Shown: positions 10,412-20,302, numbered from the stretch's first letter. The stretch: DNA of 36,192 nucleotides from Treponema sp. (GCA_031258305.1 JAIRNA010000121.1:1-36192), one strand, 5' to 3'. Numbers and translations are program-made. Notes: generated by a model not told the origin, from the sequence alone.

Positions 10412-11878
10412 ATGTCTGTTTTTCAAATTGTTTTAATGGGGGTCGGCGCGCTTATCGTCCTGATTGCTCTTGTTTCGACATTCCGCCTGCGACGTATTGT
10501 ACCATCGAATATGGTACATATCCTTCAGCGCTCGAAATCAACGGTGAGTTACGGGGTGGGGATGAAGGCGGGCAATACTTACTATAAGTGGCCCGCATGG
10601 ATGCCGCTCTTGGGCATTACGGTGCGGGAGCTTCCAGTGAGCAATTTCGATCTCGACCTTGTGCGTTACGAGGCATACGACAAGAATCGTCTGCCTTTCA
10701 CGGTTGACGTGAAGGCATTTTTCAGAATCGAGGATACTAACGCGGCCGCGCAGAAAGTGGAAAACTTGTCCGAACTGAAAGATCACCTTCTGGGTATTGT
10801 GCAAGGCTCGGTCCGAAGCATCATGGCAAAGAGCGACCTCGAGTCAATCATGGAAGAACGCTCGATTTACGGCGAGCAGTTTACCCGCGACGTACGGGAC
10901 GAGCTTGCAGAATGGGGCGTTATTCCGGTGAAGAATATCGAGCTTATGGACATTCAGGATGCCAAGGATTCAAACGTCATCGTCAACATCATGGCGAAAA
11001 AGAAGTCCGAGATTGAGAAAGAATCCCGTATCACGGTCGCGGTTAATATGCAGAAGGCGCAAGAGGCGGAAATTGAAGCGGCAAAGGAAGTTGAGGTGAA
11101 AAAAGCCACATCTGACCAGTCCGCGGGCGAAGCGCAGGCAAGATCGAGTCAAGCCGTAGGCATTGCCCGACAAAAGTCTGAGCAGGCGGTTGCTGAGGAA
11201 AAGAAGACAACCGCGGAAAAGAACATGGCGGTCGAGCAGGTCAACACGGTCAGGTCCGCGGAAATAGCGAAAGAAGCCGCCATAGTCGCCGCGAACCAGC
11301 AGAAGGAAACGATTAAAATTGCCGCAGATGCAGGCAAATATCAAAAAGAGATAAACGCGCAGGCGCAAAAGTCCGTCATCGAGATTGAAGCTGAAGCTCA
11401 AAAAAACGCAGTGCAAAGGACCGCGGAAGCCGACAAGTACCGCATTGAGCAGGTCGCGGAAGCAACGCTGATTCAACAGCAGAACGAGGCAAAGGGCAAG
11501 CAAGCTGTGGGGCTTGCGGAAGCCGAGGCGGAAAAGGCGAAACAACTCGCCAGCGTTGCCGCACAGACGACTCTCGCCAAGGATATCGGCGAAAACAAAG
11601 AGTATCAACAGTACCTCATTACCATTGAGCAGATTAAGGCGTCCCGCGACATCGGCATTGAACAGGCGAAAAACATCGGACATGCGGATGTCAAAATTTT
11701 AGCGAACAGCGGCGATATTCAAAGCGGCATCGAAAAAATAACCGACATCTTTTCCTCAAAAGGCGGCTCGTCAATTAACGGCTTGTTTGAGTCCCTCAAG
11801 CAAATTCCTGAAGGTGAAGGTTTGGTGCGCGGTCTGCTGAACCGTCTAAATGGTTCTCAATCGTCAGATAAAGCCTGA
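10412..11878 (+). CDS. Flotillin/band-7 family membrane protein
   Basis: N-terminal TM, SPFH-type domain (PFTVDVKAFFRIED), long Ala/Glu/Lys/Gln-rich coiled coil; SD AGGAGG. Confidence 0.9.
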   Translation: MSVFQIVLMGVGALIVLIALVSTFRLRRIVPSNMVHILQRSKSTVSYGVGMKAGNTYYKWPAWMPLLGITVRELPVSNFDLDLVRYEAYDKNRLPFTVDVKAFFRIEDTNAAAQKVENLSELKDHLLGIVQGSVRSIMAKSDLESIMEERSIYGEQFTRDVRDELAEWGVIPVKNIELMDIQDAKDSNVIVNIMAKKKSEIEKESRITVAVNMQKAQEAEIEAAKEVEVKKATSDQSAGEAQARSSQAVGIARQKSEQAVAEEKKTTAEKNMAVEQVNTVRSAEIAKEAAIVAANQQKETIKIAADAGKYQKEINAQAQKSVIEIEAEAQKNAVQRTAEADKYRIEQVAEATLIQQQNEAKGKQAVGLAEAEAEKAKQLASVAAQTTLAKDIGENKEYQQYLITIEQIKASRDIGIEQAKNIGHADVKILANSGDIQSGIEKITDIFSSKGGSSINGLFESLKQIPEGEGLVRGLLNRLNGSQSSDKA

Positions 11879-11913
11879 TTCCCCGTGTCCATTGCAGTTA
11901 AAGGGCTATTTCT

Positions 11914-12483
11914 ATGATATGCGGGATTGATGAAGCAGGGCGAGGACCTCTAGCCGGACCCGTTTACGCGGCCGCGGTTGTTCTGCCGAGAGACTTTCCG
12001 TCGGATTGTCTCAACGACTCGAAGAAGTTGAGTCGCTCCCAAAGAACAAAGGCGGAAGTCTTCATCCGCGAAAAGGCGTTTTTCGGCATAGGCTTCGCGG
12101 ACCATGAAGAAATAGATGTGCTCAACATACTGCGGGCAAGCCTCCTCGCCATGCAACGAGCGTTTACCGTACTGAAACAAACGTATCCCACCCTCCACAT
12201 AGACGAGACTATCGTTGATGGGCTTTACATACCAGATATCGAGTTTCCCTGTCGCGCCGTTGTCAAGGCGGATGCTTCAGTGCCTGCGGTTATGGCCGCG
12301 TCCATTCTTGCCAAGCAGGAACGGGACCGAGTAATGACGGAATACGCCCGCCTCTACCCGAACTATGGCTACGAGAAACACAAAGGCTATCCCACGAGGC
12401 TCCACGTCCAACGGATCGCCGAATTTGGGCCATCGCCTATCCAAAGGCTGACCTTCCGCGTGAAGCGTAATCAAACGGGCTGA
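11914..12483 (+). CDS. rnhB: Ribonuclease HII
   Basis: MICGIDEAGRGPLAGPVYAAAVVL, LNDSKKLS, ASILAKQERDRVM, YGYEKHKGYPT. Confidence 0.96.
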   Translation: MICGIDEAGRGPLAGPVYAAAVVLPRDFPSDCLNDSKKLSRSQRTKAEVFIREKAFFGIGFADHEEIDVLNILRASLLAMQRAFTVLKQTYPTLHIDETIVDGLYIPDIEFPCRAVVKADASVPAVMAASILAKQERDRVMTEYARLYPNYGYEKHKGYPTRLHVQRIAEFGPSPIQRLTFRVKRNQTG

Positions 12484-12603
12484 TTCGACTGGTCCTCCGT
12501 AGAGAGCTCCGTTACTTCCATTACCTCCTTTGGCTTGGATAGTAGCCTTGCCGTGCGTAGGCGCTATTGTGGAAATCTACCCGGAATGGTATACTCACTC
12601 ACT

Positions 12604-14277
12604 ATGAATGATAAACAGGAAAAGATCGAAATATTAGACACCACTTTGCGGGATGGGGCGCAAGGTGAAGGCATCAGTTTTTCGGTGCAGGACAAAATCG
12701 CTGTGGCGCGGGCGCTGGACGAACTAGGCGTTCAGTGGATTGAGGCGGGAAATCCGGGGAGCAATCCCAAAGACTTGGAATTTTTTGCACTCGCGGCAAA
12801 TCTCAAACTGGAGAACGCAAAACTCGCCGCGTTCGGGTCAACACGGAAAAAGAATGTCAAGCCTGCCGAAGACGTGCAATTGCAGAGCCTGCTATTCGCC
12901 GAAACGCCAGTGGTCGTGGTTTTTGGGAAAAGCTGGGACCTGCACGTTACTGAAATCCTCCGTGCAAGCCTTGAGGAAAATCTTGACATGATTAGTGAAA
13001 CTATCGCCTTTTTGAAGGAAAAGGGACGTATTGTCATTTATGACGCGGAACATTTTTTTGATGGGTTTGTCGCAAACCGCGAATATGCGCTGTCCACGCT
13101 CAAAGCCGCATTTTCAGTCGGCGCTGACCGCATCGCATTGTGCGATACAAACGGCGGCAGTTTCCCGGATGCGATAACCGCGGGGGTAACAGCGGGGCTC
13201 GAATACCTTGCGCCGCTATCGCAAACGACATCCGTTGAGACTCCTCTCCTTCAAGAGACGGCAATCAAGACGTTCTGCTGTATGGATAAACTCGGCATAC
13301 ATGTCCACAATGATTGCGGCATGGCTACTGCGAACACCATTGCCGCGGTGAAGGCGGGCTGTTCCCACGTGCAGGGGACTCTCCTCGGTTTTGGAGAACG
13401 ATGCGGCAACGCGGCGCTGGCGGAAATCATACCCAATATCGAGTTGAAAATGGGACTGCGTTGTATTCCCCATGGCAAGTTGACGACTCTTTACGGGACA
13501 GCGCGGAAGATCGCGGAAATTACCAATATCGCGGTACCTGATGCTATGCCCTACATCGGCATATCCGCGTTTTCTCACAAAGCCGGTATGCACGCGGATG
13601 GTATCCTCAAGACGCGTTGTTCTTTTGAACACATAGAACCGTCCGCGGTGGGCAATGGACGGCGATTTCTTATGAGTGAAGTGGGGGGACGGGCGGCCAT
13701 TGCGGAGCGAGCACGGAAATTCGCACCGGATATTACCAAGGATAATCAGGTGATTGTGAGTCTTGCCGCAAAACTGAAGAAATTGGAGGCTGAGGGATGG
13801 CAATTCGAGGGCGCGGACGCCAGTTTTGAAAAAATAGTGCGGCAGGAATTGGGCAAATACCAGAGTCTTTTCGCCATCGCCGCTTATCGTGTAGTGAGCG
13901 AACATCCTACGCCGGATGCGGCGGCATACTGCCATGCATGGGCCAAGGTTTTAGTTGATGGGCGTTACGAAATTGCCGCGGCTGAAGGCGACGGACCAGT
14001 GAACGCCCTCGATACGGCGCTTCGTCGTGCGCTCAAGCGGTTTTACCCGGAATTGGAACAGGTGCGCCTCACGGACTACAAGGTGCGCGTCATCGACGGC
14101 AAGGACGCGACCGCGGCTAAGGTGCGGGTACTGATTGAATCAACGGACGGCGTGAACCTCTGGACAACGGTAGGCGTTTCCACAGACATCATTGACGCGA
14201 GCAGATCCGCTCTTGTCGACTCTATTGAATACAAACTCATCATGGATATTGAGCGGCGGTTCAAGGTGTATTTATAA
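12604..14277 (+). CDS. cimA: Citramalate synthase
   Basis: EILDTTLRDGAQGEGISFSVQDK, HVHNDCGMATANTIAAVKAG, C-terminal LeuA-type allosteric domain; start at MNDKQ, directly after TTGTGG-17-TATACT. Confidence 0.92.
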   Translation: MNDKQEKIEILDTTLRDGAQGEGISFSVQDKIAVARALDELGVQWIEAGNPGSNPKDLEFFALAANLKLENAKLAAFGSTRKKNVKPAEDVQLQSLLFAETPVVVVFGKSWDLHVTEILRASLEENLDMISETIAFLKEKGRIVIYDAEHFFDGFVANREYALSTLKAAFSVGADRIALCDTNGGSFPDAITAGVTAGLEYLAPLSQTTSVETPLLQETAIKTFCCMDKLGIHVHNDCGMATANTIAAVKAGCSHVQGTLLGFGERCGNAALAEIIPNIELKMGLRCIPHGKLTTLYGTARKIAEITNIAVPDAMPYIGISAFSHKAGMHADGILKTRCSFEHIEPSAVGNGRRFLMSEVGGRAAIAERARKFAPDITKDNQVIVSLAAKLKKLEAEGWQFEGADASFEKIVRQELGKYQSLFAIAAYRVVSEHPTPDAAAYCHAWAKVLVDGRYEIAAAEGDGPVNALDTALRRALKRFYPELEQVRLTDYKVRVIDGKDATAAKVRVLIESTDGVNLWTTVGVSTDIIDASRSALVDSIEYKLIMDIERRFKVYL

Positions 14278-14323
14278 AGTCTTACGACCGCGCACTGTAT
14301 TAATGGAAAAATTTGAGTTGGTA

Positions 14324-14881
14324 TTACGAAACAGCTTTACCTGCACGGTAATCCACGGCTGTAGATGAAGGCGTTAATGAAATATCTTCACGTCTTTCCA
14401 ACTGGAGCAGGAAACTTTTTCTTTCTAGACCGCCTCCATAGCCGGTGAGTTCGCCGTTTTTGCCGACGACGCGGTGGCACGGTATGATGAGCGAGAGGGG
14501 ATTGCGTCCCACCGCTCCACCGACCGCCTGCGCTGACATACGCGAGACGCCCATAGAAGCGGCCGCTTCCCCCGCGAGTCCGCCGTAAGAAACTGTCTTA
14601 CCATAAGGTATCTTTTTCAACAAAGCCCACACTGTTTCTTGAAACGGCGTACCGTTTGTCTTGAGGGAAATGGAGATCGATGGCTCTTGGCCAGCAAAAT
14701 AAACATCTAGCCATTCTTGGACACTTGAGAAAAGAGGATGGACCGGTACTGATGCCCCATATTCTGTGGGAAACAAACAACGGTCCGTGAACCACAGTCC
14801 TACCAGCGTATTGTCAGCGACGAATGCCCGCATTGCCCCCAGCGGCGTATCTATGGCGGCGGTATATATGGTTTGCGACAT
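14324..14881 (-). CDS. ogt: Methylated-DNA--[protein]-cysteine S-methyltransferase
   Basis: NPLSLIIPCHRVVGKNGELTGYGGGLERK active-site motif. Confidence 0.95.
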   Translation of the reverse strand: MSQTIYTAAIDTPLGAMRAFVADNTLVGLWFTDRCLFPTEYGASVPVHPLFSSVQEWLDVYFAGQEPSISISLKTNGTPFQETVWALLKKIPYGKTVSYGGLAGEAAASMGVSRMSAQAVGGAVGRNPLSLIIPCHRVVGKNGELTGYGGGLERKSFLLQLERREDISLTPSSTAVDYRAGKAVS

Positions 14882-14883
14882 AA

Positions 14884-14956
14884 TCGGGATGGGCGGATTC
14901 GAACCGTCGATTTTCTGCTCCCAAAGCAGACGCCTTAGCCACTAGGCTACATCCCG
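14884..14956 (-). tRNA. tRNA-Pro(UGG)
   Basis: Cloverleaf: acceptor CGGGATG/CATCCCG, anticodon arm TCTGC-TTTGGGA-GCAGA, TTCGAAT T-loop, C1-G72 as in bacterial tRNA-Pro; one A-C mismatch in the T stem; CCA not encoded. Confidence 0.93.
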
Positions 14957-15094
14957 TAAAAATTGTTCTAGGTGACGATACACAAGGCATAATAGGTACC
15001 TATTACAGCAACTTGACAGCCATTTTCACCAAAACATATGAAACGAATCGTTGGTGAAATCTATGTTTATGCGGCAATCCTTGTGCATCATTGA

Positions 15095-15808
15095 TTACTG
15101 AAAATCATCCTTACCCGGTGGAAAAATGTAGAGGTCGGGGAGTTTAAATGTTCTGTCTCTTGAATAAGCGCTAATATTTCGTATTTCACTTGTTACCGGA
15201 ATTCTAAAAAAATGGTTTAGTTCTTCAAAATCAAGCGCTTTGATTCTGACTGAAAATTCAAAATTCCGTCGTATATCAAAGCTTTCAGCCTGAATCGGCG
15301 CGGGCCAAAAGGTGAATGTTCCCTCGCAGTGGGACAAAAGCTGATAAGGATTTTGCCAGTTACTGTCAATCATAGTCACGATATCTTCGTTACGCCTCAG
15401 TTCTACTTTTATATCCTCCATCGGCATAAAATTTACCCCATTAAAGAGGCGTCCTACAATAGTAGGTATATTGAATACGGGTCTATTCATATTAAGCGAA
15501 CTGTCCACATAAAAACCGTGAGAAGACACGCGGCGATTCTTATTTATCTGCTTGATACCTTCGTGGATTATAGTGATAATGTCTATCTTTTGTTGCTGTC
15601 TTTCGAGGCTCTCTTGCCCCACTCTGACAACACCGCGGTTGGAGACAATATAGTGCGGTTTAATGCGGTTAAGCACATAACAAGCTGTATCTAGGCGGCA
15701 TTGGGCGCATGTGCAAATATTCTCCGGGTTTCCGTTTTTCTCTAAAGAATCGAAAATATTTGTTACTTCAGAAACGACAATATCCTCATTTGTGTTGTGA
15801 AGTTCCAT
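15095..15808 (-). CDS. ComFB-like late competence family protein
   Basis: N-terminal NICTCAQCRLDTACYVLNRIKPHYIVSNRG Cys-rich motif resembles ComFB; SD GGAGGGG. Confidence 0.65.
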   Translation of the reverse strand: MELHNTNEDIVVSEVTNIFDSLEKNGNPENICTCAQCRLDTACYVLNRIKPHYIVSNRGVVRVGQESLERQQQKIDIITIIHEGIKQINKNRRVSSHGFYVDSSLNMNRPVFNIPTIVGRLFNGVNFMPMEDIKVELRRNEDIVTMIDSNWQNPYQLLSHCEGTFTFWPAPIQAESFDIRRNFEFSVRIKALDFEELNHFFRIPVTSEIRNISAYSRDRTFKLPDLYIFPPGKDDFQ

Positions 15809-15833
15809 AGGTAATTCCCCTCCATCTTTTTGT

Positions 15834-17138
15834 TTAACAATAAAACTGTACTATAGAGTATATCAGATTTTTATTTAATTGCAAGAGGCTAGAAACGAAA
15901 TTGTGCTTTTTTGTGGCAAATACAGGTACGTAGACGCGCACTGTTCTTAAGATTCTCTTGAATGTTTTTACCATTTCCTTTTTGAAAAGCGCCGAACTTT
16001 CCGAGAAAATGCGATTCTCATCCCTCACAAACAAACCGGTCTCAAAAGAAACCGCTTCTGGAACGTCGATTATCACGTCATCCTGCGAAAAAGGCGTCTC
16101 GGTCTGTTCAGCAATTTTTTCCGCCAGTTTCTCCTCAGACAGGGAACGTTTGTTGATGTCGAGAAGTTCAGCGCAAGACGCATTATGCGCCGTCTCGTCA
16201 AACGGAAATTCGGCTATGGCTTCGTAAAGCTGTCCATTTCTGACTTGTTCTCCAAGTGATAGAATCGGTAAAATAGAGGAACGACTCGACATCAAGGCGA
16301 AGAGTCCTTGGTCGTCCAAATCGTAAAGCTCTTCTTTGGCGATGACGCCCTTTTCGAGTCCGGCAATGATCGCTTTCTTTACCATACAGGTTGCGGAACG
16401 CACGTCTCGATGCCAGTAAACGGTCCTGTACATAAGGTATTTCGAGAAAAGAAGGGATTCCACGCTGGGAATCCCTTTGGAGTCGATATCTACGCCTCGT
16501 TCTGCATGAGGTTCGAGCCGCGATAGGATAAAATCGACATCTTGGGCGCCGTAAGGGACGCCTGCGTAACGCGCGTCCCGGTTCAGATAGTCGAGCTTGT
16601 CCGGGTCGAGCGCTCCGGACAGTAGTTTACGGTAAAAGCAGGTTTCCTCTTCCGCAGTCTCAATGTTCACGTCAACGATAGCCGCGGTCATAGCCGGGTC
16701 CGCGCCGCTTTTCTCCACCAGGCTCTTCAACGGATCAACCAGAATCGCCTTGCCGGCAAGCTCCTCGTGCGCCGCGAGGGGCAATTCTTTGAGAGAATGG
16801 GTGTAAGGGAAGTGACCTATATCGTGGAGGAGACTTGCAGCGAGAAAAGATCTCACGCCGACCGCTGTAAGCCACACATCCGCGCCGCGCTCCGCAAGCG
16901 CCTGTATGAGCCTATGCGCTAGATGAAACACCCCGATTGAGTGTCCAGCGCGGGTATGTGTCGCTCCTGGATATACGGTGGACACAGGTCCCAATTGCAG
17001 GATTCGATGCAGGCGCATAAACGGCGGAGACTTGATAACATCCTCCAACTGCGGGGTAAGATAGATGTGTCCCCACAACGGGTCCCGAACAGGACGACTG
17101 AAACCTTTCGTTAAAGCGATTCTAACGTTATTTTTCAC
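15834..17138 (-). CDS. HD-domain phosphohydrolase (dGTPase-like/YwfO-like)
   Basis: RLHRILQLGPVSTVYPGATHTRAGHSIGVFHLA, SLLHDIGHFPYTHSLK, DPDKLDYLNRDARYAGVPYG; GTG start. Confidence 0.88.
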   Translation of the reverse strand: MKNNVRIALTKGFSRPVRDPLWGHIYLTPQLEDVIKSPPFMRLHRILQLGPVSTVYPGATHTRAGHSIGVFHLAHRLIQALAERGADVWLTAVGVRSFLAASLLHDIGHFPYTHSLKELPLAAHEELAGKAILVDPLKSLVEKSGADPAMTAAIVDVNIETAEEETCFYRKLLSGALDPDKLDYLNRDARYAGVPYGAQDVDFILSRLEPHAERGVDIDSKGIPSVESLLFSKYLMYRTVYWHRDVRSATCMVKKAIIAGLEKGVIAKEELYDLDDQGLFALMSSRSSILPILSLGEQVRNGQLYEAIAEFPFDETAHNASCAELLDINKRSLSEEKLAEKIAEQTETPFSQDDVIIDVPEAVSFETGLFVRDENRIFSESSALFKKEMVKTFKRILRTVRVYVPVFATKKHNFVSSLLQLNKNLIYSIVQFYC

Positions 17139-17211
17139 TATTTTCGACTCTCTTAAACATATTTATAAAGGTCTACACATGGCGCAATAATTTGTTAATC
17201 ATCGTAGACTC

Positions 17212-19167
17212 TTACCGTAGCGTCCGCAATAAGGAACGTAGTTCCGGATCAGCGAGTACTTCACTCGCTTCAGATTCTGACTTTTCCGGATGGAGGAAAA
17301 TTTCGTCTCCCACAGCTATACGGTCGAAAAAGCCGTTTCTAGCGATGACGCCTATCGCTATTTCTTCGTCAACCGCGTTGACGGTCAACTTACCCACCAC
17401 GTCATCAGCCGAATAAAGCGCTCCTATTCCGTCGTTCTTAACGACAATCCGCCCTTTCTGCACCACGTCAAACACCATATCTGGCTTAACGCCGTCCACC
17501 CTACCCTTGTCAATGAGCCCTTGCCCTTGCTTGTATTGCAACAGCTCGGCGCGCAACGGCAGAGACGCACTCAAACGATCCGCAAGCCCGCGAGAGGCGT
17601 TACGGAGCCTATCCGCGCCCGTGCGATAGGCTGAAAAAACGCCCGCTAACGCGCCAGTACGCGCAACGAAAAGATCGCCTTTCACCGAAATGTCCCGCTG
17701 ATTCTCGCTCACAGACACGACTAAGAAATAGTCCGCGTCCGCGGTACGCGCTTCTCGGAAGGCTTGAGAGAAGGATGCCTGCCTTAGCTCTAGGTCCATA
17801 GGTGTGATATTTCGGTCGTGAACCAGAATGTCTTTGAGGTAAGATGCGGCGAGCGCTCCTGCATCTGCATGAAAGACACTCGACTGGGAAACCACGGAAA
17901 AGACCGCCACGTTCCAGTGCTTTTTTACACTGACGGCCGGGTCTGCTCCCCATTCTTTGAAAAGCGCGTCTGTGAGAAGCGAATCGTAAGCTTCAACTGC
18001 GTCGTTCACGCTTTTGTCCGCAATACCAAGTTCCTGCATAAACCGCAATTCCTCTGTATAACGCGATGGATAACCCTGAAGCTTGAGAATTTCAGCATAT
18101 TCCTTGCGGTCTTTTGCGTAAGGGTTGATTCTCAGACCTCTACGGTATTCAAAAAGCGCTTGGTCGGAAAGGTTTTGCTTCCTGTAAGCGCGGGCGCGGT
18201 CAAAATGAAAAGATGCCCACCGCGCACGTAACGGGTCTTCGAGGTTCGTATCTTTTATGATACGATTTTCAAGGGCGACACGGACGAATTCGTCATTCGG
18301 ATTAATAGCCAAGGCGCTGGCGAACACGATTCTCGCGTCCGCCAGTCTGTTGGATTCCTGCAAAGCCATACCCTTGAGATACCATGCGTTTATATCTTTT
18401 TGATTGGAGGCTATAGCTTCATCTGCCAATCTACCCGCCTCGGTAAATTGTCCAGTTCTGTAGCGCAAATTGGCAAGCAGAGAACGGGCAGGGGGGAAAC
18501 TTGGCTTGTAGAAGAGAGATTTCTCCGCATAATTCACGGCCGAGCTGAGATTACCCGCTTCCGCATCAAGGTAGGCGGCGTAGTAATAGACGCGGTAATC
18601 GTCAGGATGCTGGAGCATAGCACGCTCGATATAGACACGGGCTTGTTCCGCGTTGCCGAGGGAGCCGAGGACCAATGCCAAGGACACCAATAGCCGCCTG
18701 TCATCCGGGTAGCGTCGCACTGCGTCCTGATAGCGTTTCACCGCGTCCCCAGCGCGTCCTCGTGCAATGTCCAATTCGGATGCGGCGAACAGAGCTTCTT
18801 TATTATAAGGTTCGCGGGCAAGCGTTTCATTGATGACAATGGACGCTTTTTCGAGCTGTCCCTGGGAAATGAGGATGAAGGCTTCGAGATTAGCGAGACC
18901 AATGTTACCGCGGGCAAGGACGCGCGCCTTTTTCACCCATACAAGCGCCTCATCAAACTCTTCCAGGGCGTAGTAACACTCGGCCAGAGCGGCGGTCGTC
19001 TCCGCGTGACTGGGATTGAGGCGCAGACTCTCCAGTAAGGCTTCAGACGCCGAATACCAGTCTTCCTGAATTATAAAGGCGCGTCCCTGCTCATAGAACG
19101 AAGCCGCAGATTGAGCAAATAGAGGGTAACTTATTAGCAATAGCATGATAATTTTTTTATTTTTCAT
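17212..19167 (-). CDS. TPR repeat periplasmic/surface protein
   Basis: Signal peptide MKNKKIIMLLLISYPLFAQS followed by repeated TPR-like 34-aa units. Confidence 0.85.
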   Translation of the reverse strand: MKNKKIIMLLLISYPLFAQSAASFYEQGRAFIIQEDWYSASEALLESLRLNPSHAETTAALAECYYALEEFDEALVWVKKARVLARGNIGLANLEAFILISQGQLEKASIVINETLAREPYNKEALFAASELDIARGRAGDAVKRYQDAVRRYPDDRRLLVSLALVLGSLGNAEQARVYIERAMLQHPDDYRVYYYAAYLDAEAGNLSSAVNYAEKSLFYKPSFPPARSLLANLRYRTGQFTEAGRLADEAIASNQKDINAWYLKGMALQESNRLADARIVFASALAINPNDEFVRVALENRIIKDTNLEDPLRARWASFHFDRARAYRKQNLSDQALFEYRRGLRINPYAKDRKEYAEILKLQGYPSRYTEELRFMQELGIADKSVNDAVEAYDSLLTDALFKEWGADPAVSVKKHWNVAVFSVVSQSSVFHADAGALAASYLKDILVHDRNITPMDLELRQASFSQAFREARTADADYFLVVSVSENQRDISVKGDLFVARTGALAGVFSAYRTGADRLRNASRGLADRLSASLPLRAELLQYKQGQGLIDKGRVDGVKPDMVFDVVQKGRIVVKNDGIGALYSADDVVGKLTVNAVDEEIAIGVIARNGFFDRIAVGDEIFLHPEKSESEASEVLADPELRSLLRTLR

Positions 19168-19260
19168 ATAAACCCAGTATAACTTATATTTGGTAATTAT
19201 TCAATAGTTTACAGATACTTTCTTGTAGACTTTACTGGACAGCCTCCGCTAAAAAATATT

Positions 19261-19309
19261 CACTTTTTGGGAAAAATCCTTGACAAAAACACAAGAAATA
19301 TGATATAGT
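19261..19309 (+). promoter_or_regulatory. Promoter element, copy 1: CACTTTTTGGGAAAAATCCTTGACA...TATAGT
   Basis: TTGACA (19280-19285), 18-bp spacer, TATAGT (19304-19309); upstream 22 nt repeated exactly at 23873. Confidence 0.7.
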
Positions 19310-19365
19310 TTTTTCGCAGGCGTACTGTGTAAGGCGTTTGCTACACCACACTTTAGAAGGGAAAA

Positions 19366-19452
19366 ATGTTCTATAAGTATTTATTTAGCTCTCAGTTTGA
19401 TTTACCCTCTCCCCCCCCCCCCGCGCTGTCAGTACCATACAATCTTTTGTAA
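19366..19452 (+). other. Short leader ORF (28 codons) containing a 12-C tract
   Basis: AGAAGGG SD-like sequence before ATG; translates MFYKYLFSSQFDLPSPPPPALSVPYNLL*. Confidence 0.5.
19411..19422 (+). repeat. Poly-C homopolymer tract (12 C)
   Basis: Counted directly between CCCTCT and GCGCTG. Confidence 0.92.
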
Positions 19453-19490
19453 AACATATCCTTTTCAATTCTTTTTCTCAAGGAGTCTTT

Positions 19491-20258
19491 ATGGCGGCTA
19501 TCAATTCGGTAAGCGAAAAGCTGCACCGTATTAGGGTAAAGCTTTATCCTAATTATTTGCCTCATGTAGAGAGCGCGTATATCGCGCGGACCGATAACGA
19601 GGCATCTCTATCGGTAGAGGAAGTCTGCGCGGCGTTGAAGAACCGCGGCGGCTTCACTGGCAATTACAACGACCTGGTGGACTACGTGCGGCAATTCTTT
19701 GACGAGTCCGTGTATCAGTTGTGCGACGGCTTCGCGGTTGACACGGGCTATTATTCCATACACCCCAACGTGGGCGGGACCTTTGACAAGGTTACCGAGG
19801 GGCATGATACACACAAGCATCCGATAACCTTCCGTTTCAGGACGCGTGCGGCTCTACGCGCGCTTGTGGAGCATATCGAGGTAGAGGTGGAAGGCTTGGC
19901 GGACGTGAACGGGTACATAGACGAGTTCGTGGACGTAAGCACCGGAGCCGTGAACGAGGCATTGACGCCCGGCGGGCAATTCAGCATAACCGGACACAAG
20001 CTCAAGGTGCTCGGAGAGGATCCGGAGGTGGGAATATACTTCGTATCGGAGTCCGAGCAGGATGTGCGGGTGAAGGTGGGCGGGCATCTGGCGGAGAACC
20101 TCACGTCCAAGCTGATAGGGGTACTGCCCGCATTGGGGGCCGGGACGTGGAAGGTGGAAATCAAGACCCAGTACAGCGGGTCCAGTAATACGACCCTGAA
20201 GAAGCCGCGGGTGATAGAAAGCCCGTTTGTCCTGACCGTGCCTGCTGGGGACGGGTGA
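19491..20258 (+). CDS. DUF4469-like protein (HU-like N-terminal plus Ig-like C-terminal domain)
   Basis: ESAYIARTDNEASLSVEEVCAAL N-terminal and FSITGHKLKVLGEDPEVGIYFV C-terminal pattern typical of DUF4469 proteins; SD AAGGAG. Confidence 0.75.
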   Translation: MAAINSVSEKLHRIRVKLYPNYLPHVESAYIARTDNEASLSVEEVCAALKNRGGFTGNYNDLVDYVRQFFDESVYQLCDGFAVDTGYYSIHPNVGGTFDKVTEGHDTHKHPITFRFRTRAALRALVEHIEVEVEGLADVNGYIDEFVDVSTGAVNEALTPGGQFSITGHKLKVLGEDPEVGIYFVSESEQDVRVKVGGHLAENLTSKLIGVLPALGAGTWKVEIKTQYSGSSNTTLKKPRVIESPFVLTVPAGDG

Positions 20259-20294
20259 TACGGCGTATATCTTACGTAAGATATACGCCATATC
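20257..20294. repeat. 38-bp palindrome with one mismatch pair (28-bp perfect core 20262-20289)
   Basis: GATACGGCGTATATCTTACGTAAGATATACGCCATATC. Confidence 0.95.
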
Positions 20295-20302
20295 TTGCTT
20301 GT

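Noticed and set aside
10970-11683. 237-aa ORF antisense to the flotillin gene
   Set aside because: Mirror of the Ala/Glu/Lys-rich coiled-coil coding sequence; low-complexity Leu/Arg/Phe composition and no SD.
13216-13935. 239-aa ORF antisense to cimA
   Set aside because: Lies wholly within a well-recognised gene on the other strand and has no recognisable domain.
14990-15005. 16-bp palindrome TAATAGGTACCTATTA
   Set aside because: Short, AT-rich and not linked to a promoter; could be chance.
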